32,367 nucleotides of DNA from Propionicimonas sp. (GCA_027492575.1 JAPUEM010000155.1:7987-40353); one strand, 5' to 3'; positions 9,210 to 17,469 are shown, counted from the first letter of the stretch. A program made the numbers and translations. The notes: a model not told the origin generated them from the letters alone.

Positions 9210-11657
9210 ATGGCGACCCGCGCGTCTTCCCCCTCGCGGAGCCGTAGCAGCGCGTCCACGCGTCCAGCGACGGCCTCCCGAGCGTCCGGAAGCAAGAAGA
9301 CACCAGCCCGCAGCGGTTCCGCGCGCGGGAGCACCAACGAACCCTCCGGCCTGAGCCGCTTTCTGCGCGCGATCGGGCACGGCATCGCGAGCTTCTGGCG
9401 CGGTCTTGCGCTGGTCACCGGGCAACTCGCCCGGGCGATCGGACGCTCCGCCCGCGACCTCGACCCGGCGCTGCGCCGCGACGGCGCCGGCCTGGCGCTG
9501 CTGATCGTCGCCATCCTGGTGGCCGGCGAGTTCTGGTTCGGCCTGCCCGGCACGGCCGGCAGCTGGATCCGGCTCGGCGTCACCACGTTGGTCGGCAGCT
9601 TCGGCTACGCCGTCCCGGTGATCGCCGCCGCCATGGCCTGGCGGACGCTGCGCCACCCCGACCGAAATGGCCCCGGCGGCCGGCAGGCGATCGGCTGGAC
9701 GGTCACCCTGCTGGGCGTGCTCGGCCTGATCCACATCGCCCACGGCGTGCCGCGCGGCTCCGAGCCCGATCTGGTCCGCGAGGCGGGCGGCTTCCTGGGC
9801 TTCTTCTCGTCCTCCTTCCTGGTCGATCTGGTGTCGGTCTGGCTGGCCGTCCCGATCCTGGTCCTGGTGGCCGGCTTCGGTCTGCTGGTGGTGCTCGGCA
9901 TCCCCGTCCACGAACTGGGGGAGCGGGTCGGCGCGGCCCGGGCCAAGCTCGTCCCCAAGAAGCCCGAGGAACCCACCGACTACGCCCGCGACGAGGCCTT
10001 CGTCACCCCGCTGGTGGACGACCCGAAGCCCACCCTCGACCCGGACATCGACCCGATCGACCTGGAGGAGACCCAGCCGGTCGATCCGCCGCTGCCGATC
10101 GTCACCGCGGGCAAGCCGAAGAAGGCCGAGCCCGAGGCCCCGGTCATGTCGGACGCCCCGCTGCGCGCCGCGCAGCTGCCGCTGTCGGGCGACATCGTCT
10201 ACACGCTCCCGGATCAGGCCGTGCTCAAGCCCGGCTCGCTGCCCAAGGCGCGCAGCCAGATGAACGACCAGATCGTCGCCCGGCTCAGCGAGGTGCTGCG
10301 CCAGTTCGAGATCGACGCCACCGTCACCGGCTACACCCGCGGCCCGACCGTCACCCGCTACGAGGTCGAACTGGGCACCGCGGTGAAGGTCGAGTCGGTG
10401 ACCCGGCTGGAGAAGAACATCGCCTACGCGGTGGCCTCGGCCGACGTCCGCATCCTCTCGCCGATCCCCGGCAAGTCGGCGATCGGCATCGAGATCCCGA
10501 ACGCCGACAAGGAGATCGTCTCGCTCGGCGACGTGCTGCGCTCCAACCGGGCCCGCAACGATCACCACCCGCTCACCATCGGGCTGGGCAAGGACGTCGA
10601 GGGCGGCTACGTGGTGACCAACCTGGCCAAGATGCCGCACCTGCTGGTGGCGGGCGCGACCGGCTCGGGCAAGTCGAGCTTCGTGAACTCGCTGGTCACG
10701 TCCATCCTGATGCGCTCCACGCCCGACGAGGTGCGCATGATCATGGTCGACCCGAAGCGGGTGGAACTGACCAACTACGAGGGCATCCCGCACCTGGTCA
10801 CGCCGATCATCACCTCGGCGAAGAAGGCGGCCGAGGCGCTGCAGTGGGTGGTCCGTGAGATGGACGCCCGCTACGACGACCTGGCCGCCTTCGGCTTCCG
10901 GCACGTCGACGACTTCAACAAGGCGGTGCTCTCCGGCCAGGCCCAGCCGCTGCCCGGCTCGGAGCGGGTGCTCGCGCCCTACCCGTACCTGGTGGTGATC
11001 GTGGACGAGTTGGCCGACCTGATGCTGGTCGCCCCCCGTGACGTGGAGGATTCGGTGGTCCGGATCACCCAGCTGGCCCGGGCCGCGGGCATCCACCTGG
11101 TGCTGGCCACCCAGCGTCCCTCTACGGATGTAGTGACCGGTCTGATCAAGGCGAACGTCCCCTCCCGGCTGGCCTTCGCGACCAGCTCGCAGGTCGACTC
11201 CCGGGTCATCCTGGACACGCCCGGCGCCGAGAAGCTGGTCGGCCAGGGCGACGGGCTCTTCCTGCCGATGGGCCAGTCCAAGGCGCTGCGCGTCCAGGGC
11301 GCCTGGGTGACCGAGGCCGAGATCCGCGCGGTGGTCAAGCACGTCACCGAGCAGCAGGCCCCCGCCTACCGCGAGGACGTGACCGCCCCGGCCGATTCCG
11401 GACGGGCGGTGGCCGAGGACATCGGCGACGACCTGGAACTCGTCCTGGAGGCCGCGCAGCTGGTGGTGAACCTGCAACTGGGTTCGACCTCGATGCTGCA
11501 GCGCAAGCTGCGGGTGGGCTTCGCCAAGGCCGGCCGGCTGATGGACATCCTGGAGACCCGCGGCATCGTCGGACCCTCCGAGGGCTCGAAGCCGCGCGAG
11601 GTGCTGGTGAAGCCGGACGACCTGGACGAGGTGCTGGCCAACCTCCGCGAAGGATAG
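9210..11657 (+). CDS. ftsK: DNA translocase FtsK
   Basis: Septal DNA pump of 815 aa that moves chromosome ends during division. A ~55-residue basic, Ser/Arg-rich N-tail is followed by about four membrane segments (residues ~95-240), an acidic/proline linker, the FtsK alpha/beta motor with Walker A GATGSGKSS near residue 481 and Walker B VIVDELADL near 595, TQRPSTDVVTGLIKANVPSR, and a C-terminal gamma winged helix (MLQRKLRVGFAKAGRLMDILE). ATG 9210 is chosen from the -10 and the family N-terminus; the frame is open to 9003 only through thiL. A 959-codon minus-strand frame here is an antisense shadow. Confidence 0.96.
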   Translation: MATRASSPSRSRSSASTRPATASRASGSKKTPARSGSARGSTNEPSGLSRFLRAIGHGIASFWRGLALVTGQLARAIGRSARDLDPALRRDGAGLALLIVAILVAGEFWFGLPGTAGSWIRLGVTTLVGSFGYAVPVIAAAMAWRTLRHPDRNGPGGRQAIGWTVTLLGVLGLIHIAHGVPRGSEPDLVREAGGFLGFFSSSFLVDLVSVWLAVPILVLVAGFGLLVVLGIPVHELGERVGAARAKLVPKKPEEPTDYARDEAFVTPLVDDPKPTLDPDIDPIDLEETQPVDPPLPIVTAGKPKKAEPEAPVMSDAPLRAAQLPLSGDIVYTLPDQAVLKPGSLPKARSQMNDQIVARLSEVLRQFEIDATVTGYTRGPTVTRYEVELGTAVKVESVTRLEKNIAYAVASADVRILSPIPGKSAIGIEIPNADKEIVSLGDVLRSNRARNDHHPLTIGLGKDVEGGYVVTNLAKMPHLLVAGATGSGKSSFVNSLVTSILMRSTPDEVRMIMVDPKRVELTNYEGIPHLVTPIITSAKKAAEALQWVVREMDARYDDLAAFGFRHVDDFNKAVLSGQAQPLPGSERVLAPYPYLVVIVDELADLMLVAPRDVEDSVVRITQLARAAGIHLVLATQRPSTDVVTGLIKANVPSRLAFATSSQVDSRVILDTPGAEKLVGQGDGLFLPMGQSKALRVQGAWVTEAEIRAVVKHVTEQQAPAYREDVTAPADSGRAVAEDIGDDLELVLEAAQLVVNLQLGSTSMLQRKLRVGFAKAGRLMDILETRGIVGPSEGSKPREVLVKPDDLDEVLANLREG

Positions 11658-11675
11658 CGATACGCTGACCGGACC

Positions 11676-13091
11676 ATGACGGCGCAACCAGCAGTGCACA
11701 TCGCCTCACTGGGCTGCGCCCGCAACGAGGTCGATTCCGAGGAACTGGCCGGCAGGCTGGCCGCCGGCGGCTTCACCCTGGTGACCGAGCCGGAGGCGGC
11801 CAATGTCGTGGTGGTCAACACCTGCGGTTTCATCGACGCCGCCAAGAAGGATTCCATCGACACCCTGCTGGCCGCCGCCGACCTGAAGGACGCCGGCACC
11901 GTCGCGTCCGTGGTGGCGGTGGGCTGCCTGGCCGAGCGCTACGGCGCCGACCTGGCCCGCGAACTGCCCGAGGCGGACGCGGTGCTGGGCTTCGACGACT
12001 ACGCCGACATCGCCGGACGGCTGCGCTCCATCCTGGACGGTCACGCCCACACCCCGCACGCGCCGCGGGACCGCCGCGCCCTGCTGCCGATCAGCCCGGT
12101 CGCCCGTCCGGCAGCGGCCGCGCGGGTGGCCGTCCCCGGTCACGCGGTCGCGGCTCCGGCCAGCGGTCCGCCCGTCCCTCGGCGACGGCTGGACGGCGGC
12201 CCGACCGCGCCGCTGAAGATCGCCTCCGGCTGCGACCGGCGCTGCGCCTTCTGCGCGATCCCGAGCTTCCGCGGCTCCTACCTCTCCCGGCCGATCGACG
12301 AGATCGTCGCCGAGGCCCGCTGGCTGGCCGCCGACGGCGTCAAGGAGGTCGTGCTGGTCTCGGAGAACTCCTCCTCCTACGGCAAGGACCTGCCGGGCAA
12401 CGACCTGGTCGGCCTGCTGCGAGCGCTGGACGGCGTGGACGGCCTGGAGTGGATCCGGATCTCCTACCTGCAGCCGGCCGAGGTCCGTCCCGATCTGGTG
12501 GCGGCCATCTGCGACCTGGAGCGGGTCGTTCCCTACTTCGATCTTCCCTTCCAGCACGCCTCCGGGCCGGTGCTGCGCCGGATGCGCCGGTTCGGCGACG
12601 CGGATTCCTTCCTCGGCCTGCTGGACCTGATCCGCACCCGTGATCCGCTGGCCGGGGTGCGCAGCAACGTCATCGTCGGCTTCCCGGGTGAGACCGAGGC
12701 GGACGTCGCGGTGCTGACCGAATTCCTGGCCGCCGCGCGCCTGGACGCGGTCGGCGTCTTCGGCTACTCCGACGAGGAGGGCACCGAGGGCGCGACCCTG
12801 CCCGGCAAGGTCTCCGAGGCCGAGATCGCCGACCGCGTCGAGCAGGTGACCGCGCTGGTGGACGAACTGCTGACCGAGCGGGCGGCCGAGCGCGTGGGCG
12901 ACGAGGTGCGATTCCTGGTCGAGGAAGGCACCGGCGCCGGCCACGCCGGACGGATCGCGCAGCAGGGCCCGGAGACCGACGGCGCCGCCACGATCCTGGG
13001 CCTCGATATCGAAACGTTACCTGGGACGCTCGGTTGGGGTAGGGTCACGAGCACGGACGGGGTGGATCTCGTGGTGGAGGGGCAGCGATGA
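11676..13091 (+). CDS. rimO: Ribosomal protein S12 methylthiotransferase
   Basis: Radical-SAM methylthiotransferase, 471 aa, adding a methylthio group to an aspartate of ribosomal protein S12. The N-terminal UPF0004 domain has its three cluster cysteines in SLGCARNEVDSE, VNTCGF and VGCLAERY; the radical SAM CxxxCxxC is CDRRCAFC near residue 186; a C-terminal TRAM domain closes the protein. A proline/alanine-rich linker of ~45 residues separates the first two domains. LGCARNEVDSE distinguishes RimO from MiaB. TACGCT at 11661-11666 is a possible -10 only 9 nt before the ATG. The stop overlaps pgsA. Confidence 0.95.
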   Translation: MTAQPAVHIASLGCARNEVDSEELAGRLAAGGFTLVTEPEAANVVVVNTCGFIDAAKKDSIDTLLAAADLKDAGTVASVVAVGCLAERYGADLARELPEADAVLGFDDYADIAGRLRSILDGHAHTPHAPRDRRALLPISPVARPAAAARVAVPGHAVAAPASGPPVPRRRLDGGPTAPLKIASGCDRRCAFCAIPSFRGSYLSRPIDEIVAEARWLAADGVKEVVLVSENSSSYGKDLPGNDLVGLLRALDGVDGLEWIRISYLQPAEVRPDLVAAICDLERVVPYFDLPFQHASGPVLRRMRRFGDADSFLGLLDLIRTRDPLAGVRSNVIVGFPGETEADVAVLTEFLAAARLDAVGVFGYSDEEGTEGATLPGKVSEAEIADRVEQVTALVDELLTERAAERVGDEVRFLVEEGTGAGHAGRIAQQGPETDGAATILGLDIETLPGTLGWGRVTSTDGVDLVVEGQR

Positions 13092-13702
13092 CGCAGCAGC
13101 CGGACGGTGAGCGGGGGATTCCCCCCTGGCTGCCGAACGCCCTGACCATCCTGCGGCTGGTCCTCGTCCCGGTCTTCGTCTGGCTGATGTTCGCCCACCC
13201 GACCGTCTTCGCCTGGCGGCTGGCTGCCACCGTCGCCTTCGGCATCGCCATCCTCACCGACCTCTTCGACGGACGGCTGGCCCGCCGGTACGGCCTGGTC
13301 AGCGACTTCGGCAAGATCTGGGATCCGATCGCCGACAAGGCCCTCACCGGCGCCGCCTTCATCGGGCTGAGCATCCTCGGCGAACTGCCCTGGTGGGTGA
13401 CCATCCTGATCCTGGTGCGGGAGTGGGGGATCACCTGGATGCGGGTGCGGATGCTCAAGTACGCGGTGATGGCGGCCGCCCCGGGCGGCAAGCTCAAGAC
13501 CGTCCTGCAGTCGATCGCCCTGCTGATGTTCCTGCCCTATCCGATCGGGGAGACCGCGCAGACCCTGCCGTTCTGGTTCTGGCTGGCCTGGCTGGTGATG
13601 GGCGCCGCGGTGGTGCTCACCGCGGTGACCGGCGCCCAGTACGTCCTCGAGGCGATGCGGCTGCGCGCCAAGGCGCTGGCCGAGCGCGGCCAGGCCGGCT
13701 GA
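13088..13702 (+). CDS. pgsA: CDP-diacylglycerol--glycerol-3-phosphate 3-phosphatidyltransferase
   Basis: Integral-membrane enzyme of 204 aa making phosphatidylglycerophosphate, the anionic-phospholipid precursor. The CDP-alcohol phosphotransferase motif is complete in the order D-x2-DG-x2-AR-x8-G-x3-D-x3-D, starting at TDLFDGRLAR (residues ~57-66), with hydrophobic segments on both sides. NALTILRLVLVPVFVW is the typical N-terminal membrane segment. Its ATG overlaps the rimO stop (ATGA), so the two are coupled. The actinobacterial neighbour clgR follows. Confidence 0.94.
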   Translation: MTQQPDGERGIPPWLPNALTILRLVLVPVFVWLMFAHPTVFAWRLAATVAFGIAILTDLFDGRLARRYGLVSDFGKIWDPIADKALTGAAFIGLSILGELPWWVTILILVREWGITWMRVRMLKYAVMAAAPGGKLKTVLQSIALLMFLPYPIGETAQTLPFWFWLAWLVMGAAVVLTAVTGAQYVLEAMRLRAKALAERGQAG

Positions 13703-13703
13703 G

Positions 13704-13730
13704 GGAACAAGACGACACCGGCGTGGTGTT
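13704..13730 (+). promoter_or_regulatory. Candidate ECF-sigma (SigH/SigE-type) promoter of clgR
   Basis: GGAACA (13704-13709), 18 nt, GTT followed by G (13728-13731) fits the actinobacterial SigH/SigE pattern GGAAYA-N16-20-GTT. Stress sigma factors are known to drive clgR in Corynebacterium and Mycobacterium; here the match is by eye. An ACACC/GGTGT inverted repeat (13715-13729) lies in the spacer. Confidence 0.5.
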
Positions 13731-13764
13731 GTATCAGCGTCCAGACCCTCGACGGATCGACAGG

Positions 13765-13770
13765 TAGAGT
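13765..13770 (+). promoter_or_regulatory. Second, housekeeping-type -10 of clgR
   Basis: TAGAGT ends 6 nt before the clgR ATG, the geometry of a leaderless transcript. No ribosome site is visible before the ATG, which supports that reading for this promoter. Confidence 0.45.
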
Positions 13771-13776
13771 TCATTC

Positions 13777-14082
13777 ATGGTCACCACGCTCGGCGAACGC
13801 CCGGTGCTGATGCGCGAAGCGCTCGGCGAGACCTTGCGCGAACTGCGCCGGACGGAGAACCTCACCCTCCGCGAGGTCTCCGCGAAGGCGCGGGTCAGCC
13901 TCGGTTACCTCTCCGAGATCGAGCGCGGCCAGAAGGAAGCCTCCAGCGAACTGCTGAACGCGATCTGCGGGGCGCTGAACGTCCCGCTCGGCAGCCTGCT
14001 GCGGCAGGTCGGCGATCAGATCGAAGCCCGCGCCAGCGTCACCACGCTGCCGGTGCGCCGCCAGACCGTCGCGGCCGCCTGA
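13777..14082 (+). CDS. clgR: ClgR-type HTH regulator of clp protease genes
   Basis: XRE-family DNA-binding protein of 101 aa. The helix-turn-helix spans residues ~20-65: [49 protein letters not shown]. These blocks and the position after pgsA and before a DUF3046 gene are those of ClgR, which activates clpP/clpC in response to protein stress. The C-terminal tail is short, without a second domain. ATG 13777 fits the leaderless -10. ClgR is itself a protease substrate in other actinobacteria; that cannot be judged here. Confidence 0.9.
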   Translation: MVTTLGERPVLMREALGETLRELRRTENLTLREVSAKARVSLGYLSEIERGQKEASSELLNAICGALNVPLGSLLRQVGDQIEARASVTTLPVRRQTVAAA

Positions 14083-14089
14083 GCCCGAA

Positions 14090-14284
14090 TTGCGCGAAAC
14101 CGAGTTGTGGACGCGGCTGCGCGCCCTGCTGGGTGACGGCTACGCACCGGTCTGGGCCGATTCCGTGGTGCACGCCGATCTCGGCGGACGCACCGTCACC
14201 CAGGCTCTCGCCGACGGCCTCGCCGTGCGGCGGATCTGGCTCGCGGCCTGCGTCATGCTGGACGTCCCCGAGGCGCAGCGCTGA
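14090..14284 (+). CDS. DUF3046 protein
   Basis: Small protein of 64 aa starting with TTG 14090 (MRETELWTRLRALLG). Matches the actinobacterial DUF3046 pattern: a RxTExW start, AxVWADSVVHADLGGRTVxxAL and a C-terminal VWLAxCxxLDVP-like end. The family normally sits just upstream of recA; its function is unknown. It follows clgR by 7 nt and is probably cotranscribed with it. In this genome an ABC importer separates it from recA. Confidence 0.85.
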   Translation: MRETELWTRLRALLGDGYAPVWADSVVHADLGGRTVTQALADGLAVRRIWLAACVMLDVPEAQR

Positions 14285-14343
14285 AACCGTGAGGTGGGAA
14301 ATGTCGGCAACGGCCGCCGGCACCCCCTAGGCTTCATACTCGA

Positions 14344-14369
14344 CCGCCCCAGCGCTGCGCGCGGGGCGG
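14344..14369 (+). other. GC-rich hairpin in the leader of the ABC importer
   Basis: CCGCCCC (14344-14350) pairs with GGGGCGG (14363-14369) around a 12-nt loop that could itself fold (GCGC-T-GCGC). It lies below the possible -10 TAGGCT (14328-14333) and 13 nt above the AAAGGA ribosome site. No U-tract follows. It may stabilise the mRNA or affect translation; no riboswitch is recognised. Confidence 0.4.
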
Positions 14370-14394
14370 CTTGAGCAACTCGAAAGGATCCGCC

Positions 14395-15417
14395 GTGTTC
14401 AAGACCTCCAGGCTGGCCGCCGTCGCCGCGCTGGCCGGCCTCACTCTCACCGCCTGCGCCGGTGCGCCCGCCACCACCACGCCGGCGGAGTCGCCCGCCG
14501 CATCGCCGGACGCCTCCCAGGAACCGGCCAAGACCTACAAGATCGGCATCACCCAGATCGTCACCCACGAAGCGCTGGACGCCGCCCGCGAGGGCTTCAA
14601 GGCCGCCCTGACCGATGCGGGCGTGCAGGCCACCTACGACGAGCAGAACGCCCAGGGCGACCCGTCGGTGGCCGCCAGCATCGCCGGCACCTTCGCCGAC
14701 GGCGGCTACGACCTGATCCTGGCCATCGCCACCCCGACCGCCCAGGCCGTGGCGCAGAAGATCGCCGACGTCCCGGTGCTCTTCACCGCCGTCACCGACC
14801 CGGTCGGCGCCGAGCTGGTGGCCTCGCTGGAGGCGCCGGGCGCCAACGTCACGGGCACCTCGGACGCCAACCCGGTCAAGGAGCAACTCGAGCTGGTCAA
14901 GCAGGTCGTGCCGGACGCCAAGACCGTCGGCGTGGTCTACAACAGCGGTGAGGCCAACTCGGTCACCCAGATCAACTGGCTGAAGGAGATCGCCCCGACT
15001 CTCGGCCTGGAGATCAAGGAGGCCGCCGCGCCGACCTCCGCCGACGTGCAGCAGGCCACCGAGTCGCTGGGCGACGTGGACGCGATCTACGTCCCGACCG
15101 ACAACACCGTCGTCTCCTCGCTGGACGGGCTGATCGGCGTCGCCGAGACCAAGCAGATCCCGGTCTTCGGCGCCGAGGCCAGCACCGTCGCCGGCGGCGC
15201 GATCGCCACCTACGGCATCTCCTACTTCGAGCTGGGCCGGCAGACCGGCGAGCAGGCCGTCCGGATCCTCACCGAGGGCGCCGACCCCGCGACCATGCCG
15301 GTGGAGACCCAGACCAACCTCGAGGTCTACCTCAACCTCGGTGCCGCGCAGCGGATGGGCGTCACCGTGCCGCAGGAGCTGATCGACCGGGCCAAGCCGG
15401 AGAACATCACCCAGTAA
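14395..15417 (+). CDS. ABC transporter substrate-binding lipoprotein (TrpX/ABC_sub_bind family)
   Basis: Exported solute-binding lipoprotein, 340 aa from GTG 14395. A short signal peptide ends in the lipobox LTAC (cysteine near residue 21), then a Thr/Pro/Ser-rich spacer and a type-I binding-protein fold (YKIGITQIVTHEALDAAREG, VLFTAVTDPVGAELV, NVTGTSD, VYVPTDNTV-like). This is the family of TrpX, whose members take up tryptophan or remain unassigned; I cannot fix the ligand. GTG 14395 is favoured over TTG 14371 by AAAGGA at 14383-14388 and because it gives a normal signal peptide. The permease and ATPase genes follow. Confidence 0.87.
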   Translation: MFKTSRLAAVAALAGLTLTACAGAPATTTPAESPAASPDASQEPAKTYKIGITQIVTHEALDAAREGFKAALTDAGVQATYDEQNAQGDPSVAASIAGTFADGGYDLILAIATPTAQAVAQKIADVPVLFTAVTDPVGAELVASLEAPGANVTGTSDANPVKEQLELVKQVVPDAKTVGVVYNSGEANSVTQINWLKEIAPTLGLEIKEAAAPTSADVQQATESLGDVDAIYVPTDNTVVSSLDGLIGVAETKQIPVFGAEASTVAGGAIATYGISYFELGRQTGEQAVRILTEGADPATMPVETQTNLEVYLNLGAAQRMGVTVPQELIDRAKPENITQ

Positions 15418-15424
15418 TCACGCC

Positions 15425-15452
15425 GCGCGGGCGGGGGAGACCCCGCCCGCGC
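15425..15452 (+). other. 12-bp hairpin with GAGA tetraloop between binding-protein and permease genes
   Basis: GCGCGGGCGGGG (15425-15436) pairs perfectly with CCCCGCCCGCGC (15441-15452) around the GNRA-type loop GAGA. It starts 7 nt after the stop codon and is not followed by a T-run. Such intercistronic stems are known to protect the upstream mRNA and lower downstream expression, which would give more binding protein than permease. Confidence 0.7.
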
Positions 15453-15472
15453 CGTCCGACAAGGGGACGTCC

Positions 15473-16417
15473 ATGATCACCGCCATCGATCTGGGCCTGA
15501 TCTACGCGATCATGGCGCTCGGGGTGTACCTGACCTTCCGCATCCTGGATTTCCCCGATCTGACCGTCGACGGCAGCTTCACCACCGGTGGCGCGATCGC
15601 GGCGGTTTCGATCGTCAACGGGCTGGATCCATGGACGGCCACCCTGCTGGCCTGCCTCGGCGGCCTGATGGCCGGGGCGATCACCGGCCTGCTGCACACC
15701 AAGGGCAATATCGACGGCCTGCTGGCCGGCATCCTCACCATGATCGGGCTGTACTCGATCAACCTGCGGATCATGGGGACGGCCAACGTCTCGCTGCTGC
15801 GCGCCGACACCTTCTTCTCGGGGCTCCGGGCGCAGAAACTGCTCGGCACGACCTGGGTGAGCCCGGCGATCCTGGGGTTGGTGGCGCTCGTCGTCCTCGC
15901 CCTCATCGTCTGGTTCCTGCACACCGATCTCGGTCTGGCGATGCGCGGTGTCGGCGACAGCCCGGAGATGATCCGTTCCTTCGGCGTCTCCACCGACGCC
16001 CAGAAGGTGCTCGGCCTGGCGCTCTCCAACGGCCTGGTCGCGATCGCGGGCTCGATGATCGCCCAGTACCAGGGCTTCGCCGACGTCGGCATGGGCATCG
16101 GCATGATCGTCGCCGGGCTCGCCTCGGTGATCATCGGCCAGGCGCTGATCGGACGGCTGACCGTGCTGCGGGCGGCCCTGGCAGTGGTGGTCGGCTCGGT
16201 GCTGTACCGGCTGGTGATCCAGATGGCGCTGTCGGCGGGCCTGAACCCCAACGACATGAAGCTGATCTCCGCGGTGCTGGTGGTGCTCGCCCTGGTCCTG
16301 CCGCAGTGGAAGGTCTTCCACAAGGTGCCGGCGGCCTTCAGGCGCCGGCCGGAGGCGTCCGGGGTCGCGGAGGCGGCCGACGCCGAACTCGTTCCGGCCG
16401 AGCGAGAGGAACGCTGA
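15473..16417 (+). CDS. ABC transporter permease (BPD_transp_2 family)
   Basis: Inner-membrane permease of 314 aa with about eight hydrophobic segments, beginning at residues ~7-25 (LGLIYAIMALGVYLTFRI). The FPDLTVDGSFTTGG block and TDLGLAMRGVGDSPEMIRSFGV loop (the ATPase-contact region) are typical of the permease that pairs with ABC_sub_bind proteins. Only one permease gene is present, so a homodimer is expected. AAGGGG at 15461-15466 precedes the ATG. The C-terminal ~35 residues are polar and acidic. Confidence 0.9.
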   Translation: MITAIDLGLIYAIMALGVYLTFRILDFPDLTVDGSFTTGGAIAAVSIVNGLDPWTATLLACLGGLMAGAITGLLHTKGNIDGLLAGILTMIGLYSINLRIMGTANVSLLRADTFFSGLRAQKLLGTTWVSPAILGLVALVVLALIVWFLHTDLGLAMRGVGDSPEMIRSFGVSTDAQKVLGLALSNGLVAIAGSMIAQYQGFADVGMGIGMIVAGLASVIIGQALIGRLTVLRAALAVVVGSVLYRLVIQMALSAGLNPNDMKLISAVLVVLALVLPQWKVFHKVPAAFRRRPEASGVAEAADAELVPAEREER

Positions 16418-17208
16418 TGTTGCGACTCGAGAAGATCAACAAGACCTTCTTCCCCGGCACGGTCAACGAACGCCGGGCGCTGGTCGACGTCGACCTGCAT
16501 CTGGAACCCCGCGACTTCGCCACCGTGATCGGCTCGAACGGCGCCGGCAAATCCACCATGCTGAACGCGGTCTCGGGGTCGATCCGGTCCGACGCCGGCA
16601 AGGTGATCATCGATGGACGCGACGTCACCCGGCTGACCGACTTCCAGCGGGCCGCCTACATCGGACGGGTCTTCCAGAACCCCTCGGCCGGCACCGCCCC
16701 GCACATGACCATCGAGGAGAACCTCGCCATGGCGCTCGAGCGCGGCAAGCGCCGGATGCTGCGCCTGGGGGTCACCAAGGCCAAGCGGGAACGCTTCCGG
16801 CAGGAACTCACCGTCCTCGAACAGGGCCTGGAGAACCGGCTGCACGACTGGGTCGGCCTGCTGTCGGGCGGCCAGCGCCAATCCCTGTCGCTGCTGATGG
16901 CGACCTTCTCCCAACCGCAGATCCTGCTGCTGGACGAGCACACGGCCGCGTTGGACCCGCAGCGGGCGGCTCTGGTGACCCGGCTCACCAAGGAACTGGT
17001 CGAGGAACATCATCTGACCACGCTGATGGTCACCCACAACATGAAGCAGGCCCTGCAACTGGGCAACCGGCTGATCATGATGCACGCCGGGAGGATCGTC
17101 CTGGACGTCCGCGACGACGTCAAAGCCGGCATGGAGCCCGGCGACCTGATGGCCGAGTTCCAGAAGATCAAGGACGCCGAACTCTCCGACTCCACCCTGC
17201 TGCAGTAG
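16417..17208 (+). CDS. ABC transporter ATP-binding protein
   Basis: Cytoplasmic ATPase of 263 aa energising the importer. Walker A GSNGAGKS near residue 39, Q-loop FQNPSAG, signature LSGGQRQ from residue 149, Walker B LLLDEHTAALD (the EHTAALD form is usual for this subfamily) and the H-loop VTHNM. ATG 16417 overlaps the permease stop by one base with AGAGGA upstream. It completes a three-gene importer lying between the DUF3046 gene and recA. Confidence 0.93.
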   Translation: MLRLEKINKTFFPGTVNERRALVDVDLHLEPRDFATVIGSNGAGKSTMLNAVSGSIRSDAGKVIIDGRDVTRLTDFQRAAYIGRVFQNPSAGTAPHMTIEENLAMALERGKRRMLRLGVTKAKRERFRQELTVLEQGLENRLHDWVGLLSGGQRQSLSLLMATFSQPQILLLDEHTAALDPQRAALVTRLTKELVEEHHLTTLMVTHNMKQALQLGNRLIMMHAGRIVLDVRDDVKAGMEPGDLMAEFQKIKDAELSDSTLLQ

Positions 17209-17261
17209 GCGCGCGTCCCCGGCCGCCGACGCCGGCCGGCCAGCTTTGGCCGCCCACTTTC

Positions 17262-17334
17262 ATCGAGGGCCTGCCTTAACTATCGAGGGCCAGCCTTGAA
17301 CGCTGGCCCTCGGTGGTTAGGGCTGGCCCTCGAT
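17262..17334 (+). repeat. 33-bp hairpin built from a duplicated 20-nt unit
   Basis: ATCGAGGGCC(T/A)GCCTT occurs at 17262 and 17282, and its reverse complement ends at 17314 and 17334, again 20 nt apart. Folded, 17262-17294 pairs with 17302-17334 over 33 positions around a 7-nt loop (CTTGAAC). The only exceptions are a T-T mismatch at 17272/17324 and three G-U pairs (17276/17320, 17281/17315, 17283/17313). All G-U pairs hold only in plus-strand RNA. It lies in the 313-nt gap between the ABC ATPase gene and recA, 53 nt after the stop. No T-run follows. It may be a terminator, a regulatory RNA or a mobile repeat. Confidence 0.75.
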
Positions 17335-17385
17335 GATGAGGGGGAGAGCGGAGAGCCGCGACACGCCGGGAAACACTGCTCGATT

Positions 17386-17401
17386 TCGAACAGGCGTTCG
17401 G
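17386..17401. promoter_or_regulatory. LexA (SOS) box of recA
   Basis: TCGAAC-AGGC-GTTCGG, 11 of 12 conserved positions of the Gram-positive/actinobacterial SOS box TCGAAC-N4-GTTCGA. TAGCCT at 17403-17408 just downstream may be the -10 of the LexA-controlled promoter, giving a leader of about 105 nt. Confidence 0.85.
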
Positions 17402-17469
17402 CTAGCCTGTGGACGACGTCAAGGCCGGGGAAGCCGGTTATCCACAGGATTCGGAAAGCGTTGGCACAA

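Noticed and set aside
8820..11699. 959-codon open frame on the minus strand across ftsK
   Set aside because: Antisense shadow of a well-supported ftsK in high-GC DNA; its translation is low-complexity (Gly/His/Gln/Arg-rich) with no recognisable domain.
14285..14394. T-box or tryptophan-type riboswitch before the TrpX-like gene
   Set aside because: Only one simple GC hairpin is visible; no T-box sequence, specifier stem or antiterminator could be found in 110 nt.
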